Source of the DNA: Mesostigma viride
Lineage: Eukaryota; Streptophyta; Mesostigmatophyceae; Mesostigmatales; Mesostigmataceae
Assembly (NCBI GenBank): GCA_009746045.1
Contig: RPFO01000167.1
Coordinates: 787,431-851,430, forward strand
Length of the DNA: 64,000 nucleotides
Reading direction: 5' to 3'
Both the position numbers and the translations under genes were made by a program. Of the stretch, positions 37,948 through 49,080 are shown piece after piece (within the stretch, counting starts at the first letter, position 1; every line of letters begins with the position of its first letter). The notes beneath the pieces are model-generated. The model made no database searches. It was not told the origin of the DNA and saw only the letters and a program-made list of their open reading frames with translations.

Positions 37948-38987
37948 AAAATCCTGTGAGATGCAGGTCACGGACATACTTGGCCGCCGACCTCATGACA
38001 GGCAATTCCGTAGCCAGCCAGGTGTAGAATAAAACCATGATGCTTTATATATTTGGAAAGCAACCAAACCATTCACATTTAATTTCAAAAGACATCGACA
38101 AGAATACAAGTGCTGTCTAGTCGTATAATGTCGTACTTGTGCGTCACTGTCCAAATAAGGCTAAGCGGTTCTTGATAACCTAGCAGGCCTCGGGTGACGC
38201 CACACTGCTCCGCTTGGCTTATACGGCTGGCAGTGTCCTTTAGCGCCCCCTATCCTGTCTACCTATCCCGCTCACCCCAGCTATGGCTCACTGGCCAACG
38301 ACGACCGGGTTCCTTCCCGAGTCTCGCCCACAATACACACATCATCTTGACGAAACCAAACAGTTATCACTTCCGTCAACCAATCTCATGACAATTACTC
38401 ATTGCAACCACTCTCGGGGGCTGCTCCGGATTGTTCCACTATTAAACCCCTTGACGACAACACCAAGTTGTGAGGGAGAGTAACGAGCGAACAACGACCA
38501 CCATGGCCGCTGCTGTGCTCCTAAATACCTCCAAAAATCCCGGCATCCATGCGCTGTCGCATTTGCCAGCAAGCCGCCTGACGTGCAGTTAGACTGCCAG
38601 CAAAATGCAGAGCAAGTCTGTTCGACAGCCACGTGCGAGCCAGCACACCGCACACTACGATCTGCGTATCTAGCTTTGTCCGATGGACTGAACATCATTC
38701 CGTCTGGACAATACAAAAGATTCGTAACTGCCAAATGTCACGCACCGGAATATTGCGCAAGCCACCAAGGCTTTGCGCCCCAAAGTCTTGTGCCTGAACC
38801 TAAGTCAGGTCACCTAAGACTGTCACTCTAGAAATTCAGGCCTTTCCGGCGCGGCGCTCCACACCGGCCCAAGGAACAAAGCCTGCGGCCTACTGAATCG
38901 GAACCAACCAAACGTTGGTAACGATTCCGATTACGGCAACCGCGTAACTTCTTGAGTGTACGGATGTAAATGATCACGGACGTGACA
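37948..38987. repeat. B1 copy of the split direct repeat
   Basis: About 1.04 kb beginning AAAATCCTGTGAGATGCAGG and ending CACGGACGTGACA. It repeats at 39388-40081 plus 41831-42178, where a MITE splits it. No gene is seen in it. Confidence 0.9.
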
Positions 38988-39080
38988 GCTGTCGCGTTTG
39001 CGTGCCATTATATCCTAGCCTATCACTTGGAATGCATATCCATAGCAATAGAGTACTCATGTGTGTGATCCACTATATTC

Positions 39081-39387
39081 CCCCCCACTTTTTAGCTCGA
39101 AAAAATGAAGAGCCAAAAAGTCAAAAAGAGGATCACATAGGGAAAAAAAATTCCCACGACAGGACCACACATGCTTTTCAAATAGGCTAAGCAATAACCT
39201 CTTCAGTGCTTTTTCAAGGATAAGCATAATCCTCTTCATGGCTTTTTCAAGGATAAGCCTAATCCGCTTCATAGCTTTTTAAAGGATAAGCTTAATCCTC
39301 TTCCAAGTGCTTGATTCTGCAAGCAGCTTGGGTATATCTCCGGCTCAGGCTGTCCGAACTGAACCCGCCAAGGGTTGTTCGCTCGTT
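39081..39387. other. Internal region of the non-coding split-repeat element
   Basis: About 307 bp with three to four diverged copies of a roughly 36-bp unit around TTTTTCAAGGATAAGC. There is no coding frame. Confidence 0.6.
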
Positions 39388-40081
39388 AAAATCCTGTGAG
39401 ATGCAGGTCACGGACATACTTGGCCGCCGACCTCATGACAGGCAATTCCGTAGCCAGCCAGGTGTAGAATAAAACCATGATGCTTTATATATTTGGAAAG
39501 CAACCAAACCATTCACATTTAATTTCAAAAGACATCGACAAGAATACAAGTGCTGTCTAGTCGTATAATGTCGTACTTGTGCGTCACTGTCCAAATAAGG
39601 CTAAGCGGTTCTTGATAACCTAGCAGGCCTCGGGTGACGCCACACTGCTCCGCTTGGCTTACGGCTGGCAGTGTCCTTTAGCGCCCCCTATCCTGTCTAC
39701 CTATCCCGCTCACCCCAGCTATGGCTCACTGGCCAACGACGACCGGGTTCCTTCCCGAGTCTCGCCCACAATACACACATCATCTTGACGAAACCAAACA
39801 GTTATCACTTCCGTCAACCAATCTCACGACAATTACTCATTGCAACCACTCTCGGGGGCTGCTCCGGATTGTTCCACTATTAAACCCCTTGACGACAACA
39901 CCAAGTTGTGAGGGAGAGTAACGAGCGAACAACGACCACCATGGCCGCTGCTGTGCTCCTAAATACCTCCAAAAATCCCGGCATCCATGCGCTGTCGCAT
40001 TTGCCAGCAAGCCGCCTGACGTGCAGTTAGACTGCCAGCAAAATGCAGAGCAAGTCTGTTCGACAGCCACGTGCGAGCCAG

Positions 40082-41830
40082 CCAGAGTGAGATCGTACGT
40101 TATACGCGTTATACGGTCACGGTGGAGTATAATGTATAATACGGTATAATACGGTATAATACGGTATAATACGTTTTCGTACGGACACACTCAGAATACT
40201 CTGATTTTACACATTTTAAGACACCCACCATCAATCCACATGTTTTTAACACTGTTTTGGACATAATCCAAGGTTGCCCTACCCTCGGCTATACTCTATA
40301 CGGTGGATATTGTGGACACGATCGATGTATTGCATGTAATACTGAGAATGTAAACGTGCGCATGCATAATTGTGTGTATGTGTATATATGTGGCTTTATA
40401 TTGGTTATGTTTACTTGGGTGCCTTCACTTTGATGCAAGTAATTATATATTTTAATATATATATGTGGCTGTGCATGCACGCAAATACTACAGTAGTATA
40501 CAATTAATGCATGTAGTATGTTTGCATGGTGCGATGCTATGTGAATATACTGAGCTGCATGTGACTACAGGTGTGTGACTCGTGGTGTGCATTAATTAAT
40601 TAATTAACTGAATTAATTAATTAATATTAATTAATCTCGTGTCCCCGTTGGGGAACCACGGAGGCTAAACAGGTGGGGATGTGATAAGTAACTCACATAT
40701 TCTCACCTTCCATACAACAACCTTGTTTTCCAGCAGGCTGAAGAGCATGACAGGCGTCTATGAGCTCGCCAGCTCCTTGCAACGGTGATGCCGCTCCCAG
40801 GCAGCTAGGGTCCTTGACTACGCAATATAGAATGTCTACCGTGTGAAAACCTCCATACAGGAAGCGTAGCAAAGCCAGATAACTGCCCGATCAATTCTGG
40901 GTAGCTTTAGGAAGCATGGCATACGCAGCGTAAGGAAAACCATTGAAAGCTGCGGAAAATCTGATAGCACAACTGCAACAAGTGGAGAACAAAATAGCAA
41001 GAAAAACCCAGAAACGGCGCAAAAAGTTTCATGCCAGGTTCATTAAGAGCGCAAACAGACTGGGCGGTGACATGCGGCAAATCAACGTACTACGGCCGGC
41101 ATTATTTCCTACCCAGGCGCGCAAGAAAAGCCAGCCAGCCATGGATGGATTAACCGCGGATCGCGCAGGCCTGAACGAAATCATTTTAGAAATGACAGGA
41201 AATGGCCGCAGATCGAAGATGCTTAGGTTATTTTTATGGTGTCCGTTACTAAACGGCTCTTGCTGCATCAAAATAACCCACGAATGTCGAGTTCTACCGT
41301 CGCAGGCACACATGCTAGATTATTCATCGCGGCCAAATTGACGTTGGATGAGACCCCCGTGCAAATCTGTACCACCAAAGGCAGCGAATTTGCAAATAGT
41401 GCAGATCTTGCTATGAAACATCATAATAGAACATCACTTTTAACCATCGGCTTAATTTTTTCGCCTGTCGCCCGCCGGATTAGCCATATTTTAACGGAAC
41501 GCACGTCGCCATGGCCACCTCCGCACGGTGCGCGCACTGTGCACCACAATGTCAAAATAAGATCGCGTCGAATTGTGAAAGTTCAGACGGGTCAGTACTT
41601 ATAGTAGAGATACGAAATCTGTGGCTTCAAATCGTTGCCCTGTCGGTCTGGCATCCTAGCCGCGCAAAACGTAAAAAAAACGCGGAAAACACGGCATTAT
41701 ACGGTATTATACGGTATTATACGTCATTATGCGCTAAAACGTATTACGTATGAAAAATCATACGCTAAAAGCCAGCGTATTACGTATTATACCGTATTAT
41801 ACCGTATTATACGGCGTATGATCTCACGCT
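40082..41830. mobile_element. MITE with TACGGTATTA-type ends nested in B2
   Basis: Comparison of B1 and B2 shows an extra 1749 bp flanked by CCAG on both sides. The ends AGAGTGAGATCGTACG and CGTATGATCTCACGCT are inverse; inside them both ends carry arrays of TATACGGTAT. A 4-bp duplication and AG-GTGAGATC ends do not let me name a superfamily. It contains a further LINE tail with (TTAA)n at 40589-40672 and one small unknown frame (40943-41341). Confidence 0.75.
40589..40672 (-). mobile_element. (TTAA)n plus LINE tail motif inside the MITE
   Basis: TTAATTAA units are followed by CTCGTGTCCCCGTTGGGGAA at 40633, a variant of the LINE tail in minus orientation. Little or no LINE body follows. Confidence 0.6.
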
Positions 41831-42178
41831 CCAGCACACCGCACACTACGATCTGCGTATCTAGCTTTGTCCGATGGACTGAACATCATTCCGTCTGGAC
41901 AATACAAAAGATTCGTAACTGCCAAATGTCACGCACCGGAATATTGCGCAAGCCACCAAGGCTTTGCGCCCCAAAGTCTTGTGCCTGAACCTAAGTCAGG
42001 TCACCTAAGACTGTCACTCTAGAAATTCAGGCCTTTCCGGCGCGGCGCTCCACACCGGCCCAAGGAACAAAGCCTGCGGCCTACTGAATCGGAACCAACC
42101 AAACGTTGGTAACGATTCCGATTACGGCAACCGCGTAACTTCTTGAGTGTACGGACGTAAATGATCACGGACGTGACA

Positions 42179-42354
42179 CAAGGAGCTCCTTCAGTTTCTT
42201 TTTCACGGCAACTGGTGACCGACGTAGCTTGTACATCAACTAACATGTGAACATGCTTGTGCATCTCTAGTAGCTCCCCTTCTTCTACGATAGACAAGTA
42301 CCCCTTTCCCCCATTATTCACATGAAATTTAAGCCTCGATCTTGCCGATCTCAT
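42179..42354 (-). pseudogene. HUH Rep-like gene, N-terminal part
   Basis: Reading leftward from ATG 42354: KFHVNNGGKGYLSIVEEGEL, then LEMHKHVHMLVDVQATS. HVH after an E-rich strand fits the HUH metal-binding motif. The reading is cut by the split-repeat element, and the C-terminal part reappears at 37857 and leftward. The upstream sequence TTTCAG could be an intron acceptor. Confidence 0.5.
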
Positions 42355-42401
42355 CGCGATCCAATTCGCGTCCGCGCCACCTGAAATAGAAATGTGCAGC
42401 G

Positions 42402-42450
42402 TTAATTAATTAATTAATTAATAAGCACGTGACTGCGTCACGTGGGTGCC
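42402..42450. repeat. (TTAA)n tract followed by a LINE-tail-like palindrome
   Basis: Five TTAA units then GCACGTGACTGCGTCACGTG, a perfect hairpin resembling, but not identical to, the LINE tails elsewhere. Confidence 0.6.
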
Positions 42451-42831
42451 AATGCAGAGTAAAGGAACCTTCAACCCTATATACACAGCGAGAAGGAGGG
42501 AGGGCGCCCTAGCTTCTCTCACTGCCGCAAGTGGGCAGGCCACAGAGCGCTCTAGCTCTCGATCCACAGCATGGTGCATGCCGGGGCGCAACACTGTGGG
42601 TGCAATACAACCAGTGCAATACCATAGGTATAGGCTGACGCATAGCTTATGCTACAAAGGTGAGGTGGGCTCAAGATGTCGGCTAAGGCGCAAGCTGATG
42701 ACCACAAGGTGCCAGAGCTAATTGAAGGTACTACAGTTACGCTGGGTGCTTATATCATTTCAAGTGCTGTAATGCCTACCTAAGCTATCCCATAATCGAT
42801 TGCCCCCATCTAGACAACTAGCTTGAGTGCT

Positions 42832-42970
42832 CTATCCCGGGGCTGCCCGGGGGGGCTTCCACAGTTTCTGGTTGACATAAAGGTCACCACCCCGCCAGGA
42901 CATTTGGGGCTTCTCGGGGTTGGTCTTGTGGCGGATGTAGTCGGGCCACTGATCGCATCGATGTGCAGCA
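42832..42970 (-). pseudogene. LINE ORF1 C-terminal fragment
   Basis: Reading leftward: PDYIRHKTNPEKPQMSWRGG, then DLYVNQKLWKPPRAAPG and a stop. This matches the KVYWRGGDLMINHKMW end of ORF1 at 33.2 kb and 50.2 kb. The rest of the ORF is missing. Confidence 0.75.
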
Positions 42971-43507
42971 TTACAGTCTTCAAAACTGTGGGTCCTCGTT
43001 TGCGCTTGGGGCGCAAGGGCTAATAGTCCTCAGTCTCTATGGTTTCCATATCGTCGCGCTCCTCGTTGCGTTCGCCGCGCATGTTGTTCGCTGCTTCACG
43101 TTCCTTGAGGCGCTGCCTTGCCGTAAGTAAAGTAAGATGCACCTAATATGCCAGCAACAAGCATACATGTAATTCAAGGTAAAATCAGTTACAATATTTT
43201 TTTTAACACATAAATTTTGCAAGGCTTGGGAAAGAAATGTTAACTATGAAATAAAATAGATTTCATTGAAATAAAACATGAAATAAAACATGAAATAAAA
43301 CAGATTTTGCACTCAACGTACTCAGCAGTCGCTTGATCTTCCGCGTCACGTGTTACTGAGACCACGCTTGTTTTTGGCAATGAAAGGGGGCTCGCAACAG
43401 TTACACTTCTTGCAGCTCTCCCTCACATCTGCCCCGTCCTCTTCATCATCACCGCTTGCCTCGTCGTCCACAAATACTGATCTCTTGGGTCTTATGTCTT
43501 CTTCTTC

Positions 43508-43806
43508 TTCTTCCTCCTCCTCCTCCTCCTCCTCCTCCTCCTCCTCCTCCTCCTCCTCCTCCTCCTCCTCCTCCTCCTCCTCCTCCTCCTCCTCCTCCTC
43601 CTCCTCCTCCTCCTCCTCCTCCTCCTCCTCCTCCTCCTCCTCCTCCTCCTCCTCCTCCTCCTCCTCCTCCTCCTCCTCCTCCTCCTCCTCCTCCTCCTCC
43701 TCCTCCTCCTCCTCCTCCTCCTCCTCCTCCTCCTCCTCCTCCTCCTCCTCCTCCTCCTCCTCCTCCTCCTCCTCCTCCTCCTCCTCCTCCTCCTCCTCCT
43801 CCTCCG
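43508..43806. repeat. (TCC)n microsatellite, about 98 units
   Basis: Nearly uninterrupted TCC/CTC. On the minus strand it lies inside an open frame (43346-43876) that would give a very long poly-Glu run between ENRLREEVDQ and IRPKRSVFVDDEASGDDEED. The flanking acidic residues make a real acidic protein possible, but no domain is recognisable. Confidence 0.95.
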
Positions 43807-44052
43807 TCCTCCTGGTCAACCTCCTCCCGGAGTCGATTTTCGAGTCGATGCTTCTCTTGTTCTTCCGTGTCATCACCCAAGTTCATCATCACTACTGTAT
43901 TCTCGGAGTCATCAAATAAAACACGATTTTGCAAACGCCGTCGTTGCCTGGCGTCCTGCACTTCAGGCCGGTCAGGGCCTCCTCCACCCTCCGTGGGTCC
44001 GGTTCCGCAGGATCCACTGGGTCCCGCGTGAGGGTTGGTAAATTAAATTATG

Positions 44053-44640
44053 ATGACATGACTCCGTGGGGAGATCATGTAGCACGTATTCCCTTGCTTG
44101 ATGGGTGGAGGTGGACGAAGCCGCGGAACCTAACTAAGCTAACTCTAAACTAATCTACAAAATCACTAACTACTTTACTCAGCACAGCGCCCCTTCCTCC
44201 TGGGGGGGGGGGCTTGCCTACAGGGGCTGGCGCGTGGGCCTGGACAATATCCATGGTCTGCCACCTCTTCTTGTTCTGCATAGCAGAGGGTTGGTAGACC
44301 AGCCATCAACTACACAGATCAGTCGCTGGTAGACAGGTTATGGTCCCCGCTCAGTTTCAACGTACACGGTATTTCCTAGCATCTCTATAGCTTGGACTGC
44401 CATGCAGGACAAGCAGAGATGGCAGACCATTGTCCAGGCCGGCCCGCGAGCTTGTCCCCAGTGTGGGCAAGCCCCCCCCCCCCCCCCCCCCCCCCAGGAG
44501 GACTTCAGGGGCGCTTTACTGAGTAGGGTAAGGATTTTGTAGCTTAGATTAGAGTTAGAGTAGCTGGTTTTTGCAGCTCCGCTCCCACCCACCCCCATCA
44601 GTCCATGGAATACGTGCTACCTGATCTCCCAACGGGGAAT
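44053..44640. mobile_element. Head-to-head pair of LINE 3' ends with outward tails
   Basis: The left tail ACTCCGTGGGGAGATCATGT at 44061 is in minus orientation; the right tail GTGCTACCTGATCTCCCAAC near 44614 is in plus orientation. Both halves carry the end of ORF2 and 3' sequence (a GCCCCCCCC run near 44200 and 44470). They meet around 44290-44340. Confidence 0.65.
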
Positions 44641-45382
44641 GTAATTAATTAATTTTCTATTAACCGTGGAACTCCAGGGTAACCAGACTCTTTATTAAAA
44701 CAATGAGTGGAGCACATACAAAAGGCAGGCCACATCCCGGCCGCCGATGCTCATGGGAACACTTATTGCTTGGCAAAGGCTAGCCTTACCCCCAAACACG
44801 CAGGGAGGGTGGGCGGGAAAAGAAAAGAGGCCGACCTTAGCTAGGTGGGTTTGTTTTTGTCCTTTTTTGCGTGTCATGCGGCCTTGGCCCGGACGGCATT
44901 TTTTCGCCACGCAAATGTTGCGTCTGAACAAATGACGCAATGTGGCGTTCTAATTGCCGGCAGCTTACGTAAGGCTGCCGGGGCTATTAGGTCACATATT
45001 GCGTGAGAGAAAGAATCTAGATCTAGTTAATCACTACGCCATGAGCCAAGAAACCTAGACAGTGGCAGGTTTATATCTCAACGTAGCTCCTGCCACCTGG
45101 CCAAGAAAAACTGGCCAAAGCTTTGGCCACGACTGATCCGGATCAGGCCGCACCGGCCTCAAAAGGTATGTCACGTGAACCCAATAACCTAGCTATAGCG
45201 GCTACCCTTCCATCTCACTATAAAGAAACTATGTTCAGAGAACCACGATTCTATTAACCGTGGAACTCCAGGGTAACCAGACTCTTTATTAAAACAATGA
45301 GTGGAGCACATACAAAAGGCAGGCCACATCCCGGCCGCCGATGCTCATGGGAACACTTATTGCTTGGCAAAGGCTAGCCTTA

Positions 45383-46500
45383 ACATCTGCAGCCACAACC
45401 ACCGCCCCAAGACGGCAGCCAGCCCCTCGGCCGTAGCTCGGCCTCGAGTGAGTATAGCCTGCGTGTGGGCGATCACAAGGTTGAGCTGCTTGACCGTTGG
45501 TTCCAGCACGCCGTTCCGTCGGTGCACCACCCCTAGGGCTTCTAGCTCGTCCCCTTCCAGGCTCGCCATCTTAGTCTTCTCCTTAGACGGCACAAGGTTG
45601 TTAGGGAGGTAGCCTTCCTCAATAGCGCGCGTGATGAGCTGGTTCACCGCCTCGCAGGTCCGCCCGTTGCTGGCCACCAAGTCATCAATAGTGATGGACA
45701 GCATGGGGGCAGGGGGGTTTTCCAGGTCAATCTGAAGCTCCCCGGCGCGCTCCTCCTTGTACTCGATGGCCAAGCGCAGTGGCTGGCCACACTCGTCGCG
45801 CACCAAGGTGAGCTCACCTGCGCTTGAGAGGTAGTTGACCTGGCGCCTCGGATCCAGGGCACCGGTCATGTAGAGCACCATCTCATGGATGGCCTCCCCC
45901 AGCGCCACCGCATGGGAATGTCCCATGGCCAGCACCTTGAGCACGGGCCACACCTTCCGCCTGGGCCCTGCCAGACCTACGCTAGTCGACCACACACTAG
46001 GAAGCCCTTGGTAGTCCCACCACCACTCGGGCACCTCGATGGAATAGTAGTATGACACGAGGTCGCTCTTGGCGCAGTAGCACCAGCCTTTGATGTAGAC
46101 CTCCACGAGGATGCCCAGGTGGGGTAGCAGGATCTTGGGGGGGTCCACCCACAGCAGGTTGCCCAGCTTCCTGTTGACGATGAACCGAAGCTCACCCACC
46201 CCCTTGGCCACTCCAAAGCAGCCATCCACCCACTTGGGCCGCCTCTCCCGGAACGCCACCATGCCCACGCCCGCTGCCCGGCTCATGAGCTTGCCCCATT
46301 CAGCCATGGAGCATCCCCGGCTGGGCTTGGGCACATTCCAATACTTTGCGCTCGCCACGACCGCTGGCTTGATGCAGTTCTCTTCGCTGGCATATATCTC
46401 CCGCCAGCTCGGCCGCATAGCCAACAGGTCGAGCAGCCGTGCCTTCCCCGCCACCTCCGCCTTTGGTAGACTCACCGCGTCCGCGCGCAGTTGTTCATAC
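45383..46500 (-). pseudogene. Reverse-transcriptase part of the DIRS-like element
   Basis: The frame carries ELRFIVNRKLGNLL, then YCAKSDLVSYYYSIEVPE (RT motif A region) and MLSITIDDLVAS (motif C with the Asp pair), followed by DELEALGVVHRRNG. This is the reverse-transcriptase spelling seen in DIRS-type and related algal elements. It is part of the fossil element, which looks incomplete. Confidence 0.75.
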
Positions 46501-46834
46501 TTATTCTGCTTCCCATATATTGCATCAGCACCTTCTTGCTCCTGGCCTGTCGCAACGCCCCCTACGCGGCGACTGTGCCAGGTGCAGTGCCTCTTGACCC
46601 TCGCAAGGGCCTCCTCCCTCCCCTTAGAGCACGCCCCTCTAGGGTTAGGAGGAGGGTCTTGCCCCCCTCCCCACAGCCAATTAAGCCAACGCACTACCTT
46701 GCATTGCAGTGTGTACTCGCGGTGGCGGCGCGTGGCACGCTGTCGCCGGCGTGCCGATCTCACCCTGCCCCACGCGGTGTACGCTGGCCTAAGTGGGTAT
46801 GGCAGCGGGAAAAGGGAGCGGTCCCGCTGGGATT

Positions 46835-48640
46835 CTATTTCCCTACTTGTTGAGCCTTGCTGAGCTTGTCCAAGAGGATGGCAGTTTGGAGAGCTGCCTT
46901 GACAGCCGGGGTGGCTGACAGTGCAGCCTCCTCCCCCAATGGCAGGAGGTGGCTGGCCACCTTCCACCCCCCCCCTCCTTGCCCTTCCACCTGCAGCAAG
47001 GCCGCCACCACCCTCATTAGGTACTCCATGCCCACAAGCTCCCCGGCTGCTGAGCCCAGCTCCTTGAGAAGGGTGTCCATGGCCAATGCAATGTTCATGA
47101 CAATTTTCCTGTTCTCCATGTTCCGCCAATTTCCAGGCTTTACCGTCATGACCCACGACCGGATTCCCATCCCATTGTCGCTGGCGTCCTCCAACACCCC
47201 CGGCAGCACCCGCTCCGAAACCCGATATTTCACGCTCTTGGCTCGGCTTGGCAGCGCCACCCCTTTCGAGGCCTTGAAGTGGCTTCCCGCCCCCTCCATT
47301 CCTCCCAGCGCTGCCTTCAAACCTTGCATGAATTTCTCGGCTGCGACCTCCCCCTCCTCGTCCTCCTCGTCGTCCTGATTTTCGGTTTCCGGAGGTGCCC
47401 CAACGAATGTCGCCAACCTCGCCCTCATTTCCTTTCCGACAGCCCCCCCACCTGCCGAAACCTTGGCCGCGCCTTTCGGATTGGCCATTCTTCGCTGCGC
47501 AGGTGTCGTTGGTGGCAGCGCCTGATCCTCCTCCTCGTCCGCCGCGAGATCTGCCACGGCCAGCAGTTTTGCCACCAACGTTCCGTTTGGGTCACGTGCG
47601 TCCAACACGTCGCCAACATCAACGTGATCGGCCAGCAACTGCACGACAGACTTCAGCTGGCTCGAGCTCCACGAGCTGGCGTCCGTCACCCAGTCCTCGG
47701 CACCGAAGACTAGGGTTGTACCGAATAGCGTTTTGGCTTGCCGAATCGGATACTCGGACCAGGGGGGTGCCCCGAACCCGATGCCGAATATATTTGGAGC
47801 CTCCCGATACCGATACCGAATATGTTCGGAGCTGAAGGGCCCTTCCCGAATCGAACACCGAATAGTTCTCCGAACTATTCGGACGCCGCTCGAATAATGA
47901 CGACAGTAGCTACTAATTTCACTACAACGTATTAGGTAGACAACTTGTATCAATTATATTAATGAGACTTATTCAAATTAAATTAAATTAAAATTTTAAT
48001 TTAATTTTTGTATCACACACACACACAGTTGCCTTCCCGGCATAGTGCATTCAGCTTTTGGGCGTTGGCCTAACTCTTGGGAGTCGGCGGAGGCATGACC
48101 GCGCCAGCTGGTGAGTGGAGGCTGGAGGCTGCGCCGCCCGCTAGTAGGGGTACTACTATTCGATATTCGGAACTACGAATATATTCGTCGAATAGTAGGG
48201 TGTCCCGATTTCGATACCGAACATATTCGTAAGTAGAGCTTGCCTCCCGATACCGATACCGAATATGTTCAGACGGACAGACCGTTCGCCGTATACTGAA
48301 CATATTCGGTGTTCGGTTCGGTATTCGGGGGATATTCGGTATTCGGAACACTATTCGGTACAACCCTACCGAAGACCTGCTCGACTGCCCCCACCGCCTC
48401 TGCGGGGCTGATGCACTTGGCGAGCAGAGTGGCGAGCTGCTTCTTTTTGGCGCTGAAGGCGACTGGCGCGTGACTGGCGGCAGCAGCCCGCGGTGTGGGC
48501 GTCCCGTCCTCCCCGCTGCCTGCCCTCCTGTAGCTTTGCGCCCCTTCGGCATTGCTGCTCAGGGCCAAAAATGGCTCCGACAGTTCAGGTTCGTCAAACC
48601 AGAGGTTCGTTTCCCCTGGCTTGCTGTCGCCGCCCTCGTG
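46835..48640 (-). pseudogene. Gag-like part of the DIRS-like element
   Basis: Charged, helical coding sequence lies upstream of the RT, with an acidic stretch (NQDDEEDEEGEVAAEK) and segments such as KSVKYRVSERVLPGVLED. It has the position and composition of a gag-like ORF; no zinc knuckle is seen. A hAT MITE lies within it. Confidence 0.5.
47711..48368. mobile_element. hAT-type MITE nested in the DIRS-like element
   Basis: Inverted ends TAGGGTTGTACCGAATAG and the 8-bp duplication CCGAAGAC (47703-47710 and 48369-48376) define the hAT superfamily. The 658-bp interior is full of CGAATATTCGG-like palindromes. It contains no transposase. TAGGGTT...ACC ends are shared with the MITE at 21621-22066, suggesting related families. 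Confidence 0.92.
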
Positions 48641-49080
48641 AAAAGAAAAGAGGCCGACCTTAGCTAGGTGGGTTTGTTTTTGTCCTTTTTTGCGTGTCAT
48701 GCGGCCTTGGCCCGGACGGCATTTTTTCGCCACGCAAATGTTGCGTCTGAACAAATGACGCAATGTGGCGTTCTAATTGCCGGCAGCTTACGTAAGGCTG
48801 CCGGGGCTATTAGGTCACATATTGCGTGAGAGAAAGAATCTAGATCTAGTTAATCACTACGCCATGAGCCAAGAAACCTAGACAGTGGCAGGTTTATATC
48901 TCAACGTAGCTCCTGCCACCTGGCCAAGAAAAACTGGCCAAAGCTTTGGCCACGACTGATCCGGATCAGGCCGCACCGGCCTCAAAAGGTATGTCACGTG
49001 AACCCAATAACCTAGCTATAGCGGCTACCCTTCCATCTCACTATAAAGAAACTATGTTCAGAGAACCACGATATTAATTA

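Larger units (their letters stand above)
37858..42178 (-). mobile_element. Non-coding DIRS-order-like element with split direct repeats, inserted in the Rep gene
   Basis: Order on the plus strand: A1 (37858-37947), B1 (37948-38987), A2 (38991-39080), a 307-bp internal region, B2 (39388-42178, including a MITE at 40082-41830). Read on the minus strand this is the A-internal-B-A-B split direct repeat layout of PAT/Ngaro-type tyrosine-recombinase retroelements. A copies look identical and B copies differ by only a few bases, so it is young. It has no coding capacity and appears to be a whole non-autonomous derivative. Confidence 0.6.
44656..49072 (-). mobile_element. DIRS-order-like retroelement with split direct repeats and reverse transcriptase
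   Basis: Order on the plus strand: A1 (44656-44788), 29-bp spacer, B1 (44818-45249), A2 (45250-45382), internal region (45383-48640), B2 (48641-49072). Both B copies are 432 bp and look identical, as do the 133-bp A copies. Reversed, this is the A-internal-B-A-B layout of PAT/Ngaro-type elements. The internal region encodes gag-like and reverse-transcriptase parts leftward. I see no tyrosine recombinase, so the element is incomplete, though recent. A 658-bp hAT MITE is inserted in it. Confidence 0.75.

Noticed and set aside
43346-44031. Long poly-Ser, poly-Pro, poly-Glu and poly-Gly open frames
   Set aside because: They come from the (TCC)n tract. The minus-strand poly-Glu frame has acidic flanks, but no domain was found, so it is noted only under the repeat.
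44656-49072. Ordinary LTR retrotransposon
   Set aside because: The left end is A-B-A and the right end only B; this split arrangement does not fit two equal LTRs and no TG...CA ends or target duplication frame it.
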